From contig JAKZZE010000001.1 of assembly GCA_024220505.1 (NCBI GenBank), positions 2,294,001 to 2,358,000 of the forward strand: DNA of 64,000 bases. Direction: 5' to 3'. Below are positions 62,847-64,000 of the stretch, piece after piece. Positions within the stretch are counted from its first letter, which is position 1; the number at the start of each line of letters is the position of its first letter. A program made the translations under genes and the position numbers. The notes beneath the pieces were generated by a model. The model was not told where the DNA came from and did no database searches. It saw only the letters and a list, made by a program, of their open reading frames with translations. Source of the stretch: Rhizopus arrhizus. Its lineage: Eukaryota; Mucoromycota; Mucoromycetes; Mucorales; Rhizopodaceae.

Positions 62847-63200
62847 TTGTTGTTGACAACCCTTTCATTACTCTATGTGGTTAACGCTGATCCTGCATGC
62901 AGTAAGAATGCGATTGTAGAAATATGGCCTGGGCGCAAGTCTGGCATTACTATTTATGGTACAATGAAAATAACAGGTGGCAAAGACGCATGGCAAATCT
63001 CTGAACCAGCTTTGAATGATGCCTTTAATAACTGCTTCTTCGAAGGTGGAAGATGTATCGTAAGGGATCAGCTCACGTTTAGTTGTGTCACAACATATGA
63101 ATGGCAGAGCGTTAATTGGATTGGAAGAGGTAATATTGAATTCGATTGTCATAATGGTATATTGAATCATTGCTATGATGTTCATTGGACTAGAACTTGA
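62847..63200 (+). CDS. Possible small secreted Cys-containing protein, start not visible
   Basis: An open frame of about 117 codons ends at 63200 (HCYDVHWTRT). It begins with a signal-peptide-like hydrophobic stretch (LLTTLSLLYVVNADPACSKN) but has no ATG; the frame is open back into the poly(T) tract. The mature part has about six Cys and reads AIVEIWPGRKSGITIYGTMK, then RCIVRDQLTFSCVTTYEWQS. An ATG at 62756 is one base out of frame across the T27 run, and CTATAAAAAG at 62732 could be a TATA box. Either the homopolymer length is wrong, or the first exon lies upstream and the tract is part of an intron. No family is recognised. Confidence 0.4.
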   Translation: MLLTTLSLLYVVNADPACSKNAIVEIWPGRKSGITIYGTMKITGGKDAWQISEPALNDAFNNCFFEGGRCIVRDQLTFSCVTTYEWQSVNWIGRGNIEFDCHNGILNHCYDVHWTRT

Positions 63201-63381
63201 TTTTTAAAATAATATATAAAAATGAATGTCAGATTATATTTAGGGGAGCTTGCTTGTTCCACTATAATTTCTCGCTTTTCCTTTCCTTATTTTATTGACT
63301 AAAAATGAATTTAATTCTTTTTTTTTAGTCTAATTTTTTTCCCAATTTTTTTCATTTTCTTTATTTCTTTTTTCGTTGTGT

Positions 63382-64000
63382 ATGGCAAGCAATATCAAAA
63401 GAACAAATACCACTTCCTCCATCACATTTGATTATAGTGGTGGGCCTATACCTGAAGTCGTGAAAAAGTCATATGTACAACAACAGTTACCTGTTAGAAA
63501 GCAAAGCTTAGCAGCTTATGGAAAACCTATAAGAAAAAGAAATTTTCGGCCTTTAGCTACAACCCCTCGTCCTCCTGGAGGTTGGACTCAAGAAGAGGAC
63601 GAGTTTGATTTTAAGGATAGACCACCTTCTTCAATTGTCTGTACTGAACCCATTGATCCTTCTCAGGTGATTCAAGAAGAAGAAGAGGATAATCCAACTT
63701 ATTTAAATACGAATTTCAGTGAAGAAATGTTGATTGACGACGTTGATATTGATGATGATCATTACCGAGAATGGCGTAAGGGTAAATAAGGAGTTTTATT
63801 ACCGAAGGAAACGCTCTTTTTTGCATAATAACCAATTTTCTTTCTTTTTTTTTTTTTTTAAAAAAAAAGCGAGTTTATCAAGCGATACTGCAACAATAAT
63901 CCAATTGGATTATTCAGAGGATACTTCTACTCTTTTGAGAATGCAGCAAAAAAGACAAGAGCAGCAAAAATCGATTGATGCTTACTACAATAAATCAATA
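63382..64000 (+). CDS. Unknown protein, 5' portion, runs off window
   Basis: Starts MASNIKRTNTTSSITFDYSG at 63382. Exon 1 is 63382-63781. An 88-bp intron (donor GTAAATAAGG, long T tract, acceptor AAAAAG) ends at 63869. Exon 2 continues ASLSSDTATIIQLDYSEDTS beyond 64000. The first 130 residues are polar and disordered, with Pro/Arg-rich (TTPRPPGGWTQEEDEFDF) then acidic stretches (EEEEDNPTYLNTNF, DDVDIDDDHYREW). This looks like the cytosolic N-terminal tail of a larger protein. Family not recognised. Confidence 0.65.

Overview
The window is AT-rich nuclear DNA from a filamentous early-diverging fungus, most likely Mucoromycota (Mucorales type). The support is the gene content (OSM1-like fumarate reductase, AzgA purine permease, NUO-9.8-type complex I subunit, LEU2, ILV2, PAB1, Lsb1/Pin3-type SH3 protein), genes densely split by roughly 47-113 bp GTA(A/T)GN...YAG introns, many long A/T homopolymers, and decayed Fanzor, Tc1/mariner and DIRS-type elements. 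I found no tRNA, rRNA or CRISPR array. Exon structures were read by hand from reading frame, splice consensus and family conservation, so exon ends may be off by a few bases.

Layout. 1-6.9 kb: a partial coiled-coil gene with a probable 1-base frameshift, a divergent six-exon coiled-coil gene, a fumarate reductase and a PlsC acyltransferase. 7.9-9.7 kb: AzgA-type purine permease. 12.6-13.1 kb: a five-exon MWFE/NUO-9.8 complex I subunit that no single ORF would reveal. 14.2-16.7 kb: SulP anion transporter. 18.8-19.4 kb: small Q-rich coiled-coil protein. 21.9-23.2 kb: ZIP metal transporter. 23.3-31.2 kb: a mobile-element island. 31.4-34.4 kb: FAP7/AK6 and ILV2. About 37.05-37.19 kb: a seven-unit 22-bp tandem array. 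37.9-47.9 kb: a compact block with LEU2, an EFM6/METTL21 methyltransferase, VPS26, a 4E-BP, an SH3 protein, PAB1 and fumarase. 50.7-51.2 kb: ribosomal protein eL31. 52.8-54.7 kb: a C2H2 transcription factor with two finger pairs. 55.2-56.7 kb: a choline/ethanolamine phosphotransferase. 57.4-62.4 kb: a second island of decayed elements. 62.8-64 kb: a possible secreted protein with no visible start and the first exons of a gene running off the edge.

The most notable system is a decayed Fanzor (eukaryotic TnpB-like, RNA-guided nuclease family) at 28.0-31.0 kb. It lies inside 26-bp terminal inverted repeats (27090-27115 and 31181-31206) flanked by TA dinucleotides, together with the C-terminal end of a DDE transposase. 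It therefore looks like a Fanzor carried by a Tc1/mariner-class element that landed about 210 bp upstream of the FAP7 start codon. Next to it, 361-362-bp almost identical inverted repeats carry two differently truncated copies of a repeat gene. The C-terminal part of one copy has a PD-(D/E)XK-like motif pair.

How the genes relate: most are unlinked housekeeping functions. Two linkages stand out. ILV2 and LEU2 (branched-chain amino acid synthesis) are divergent neighbours about 3.5 kb apart with the 22-bp array between them. PAB1 and the eIF4E-binding protein, both acting at translation initiation, lie within 4 kb of each other.
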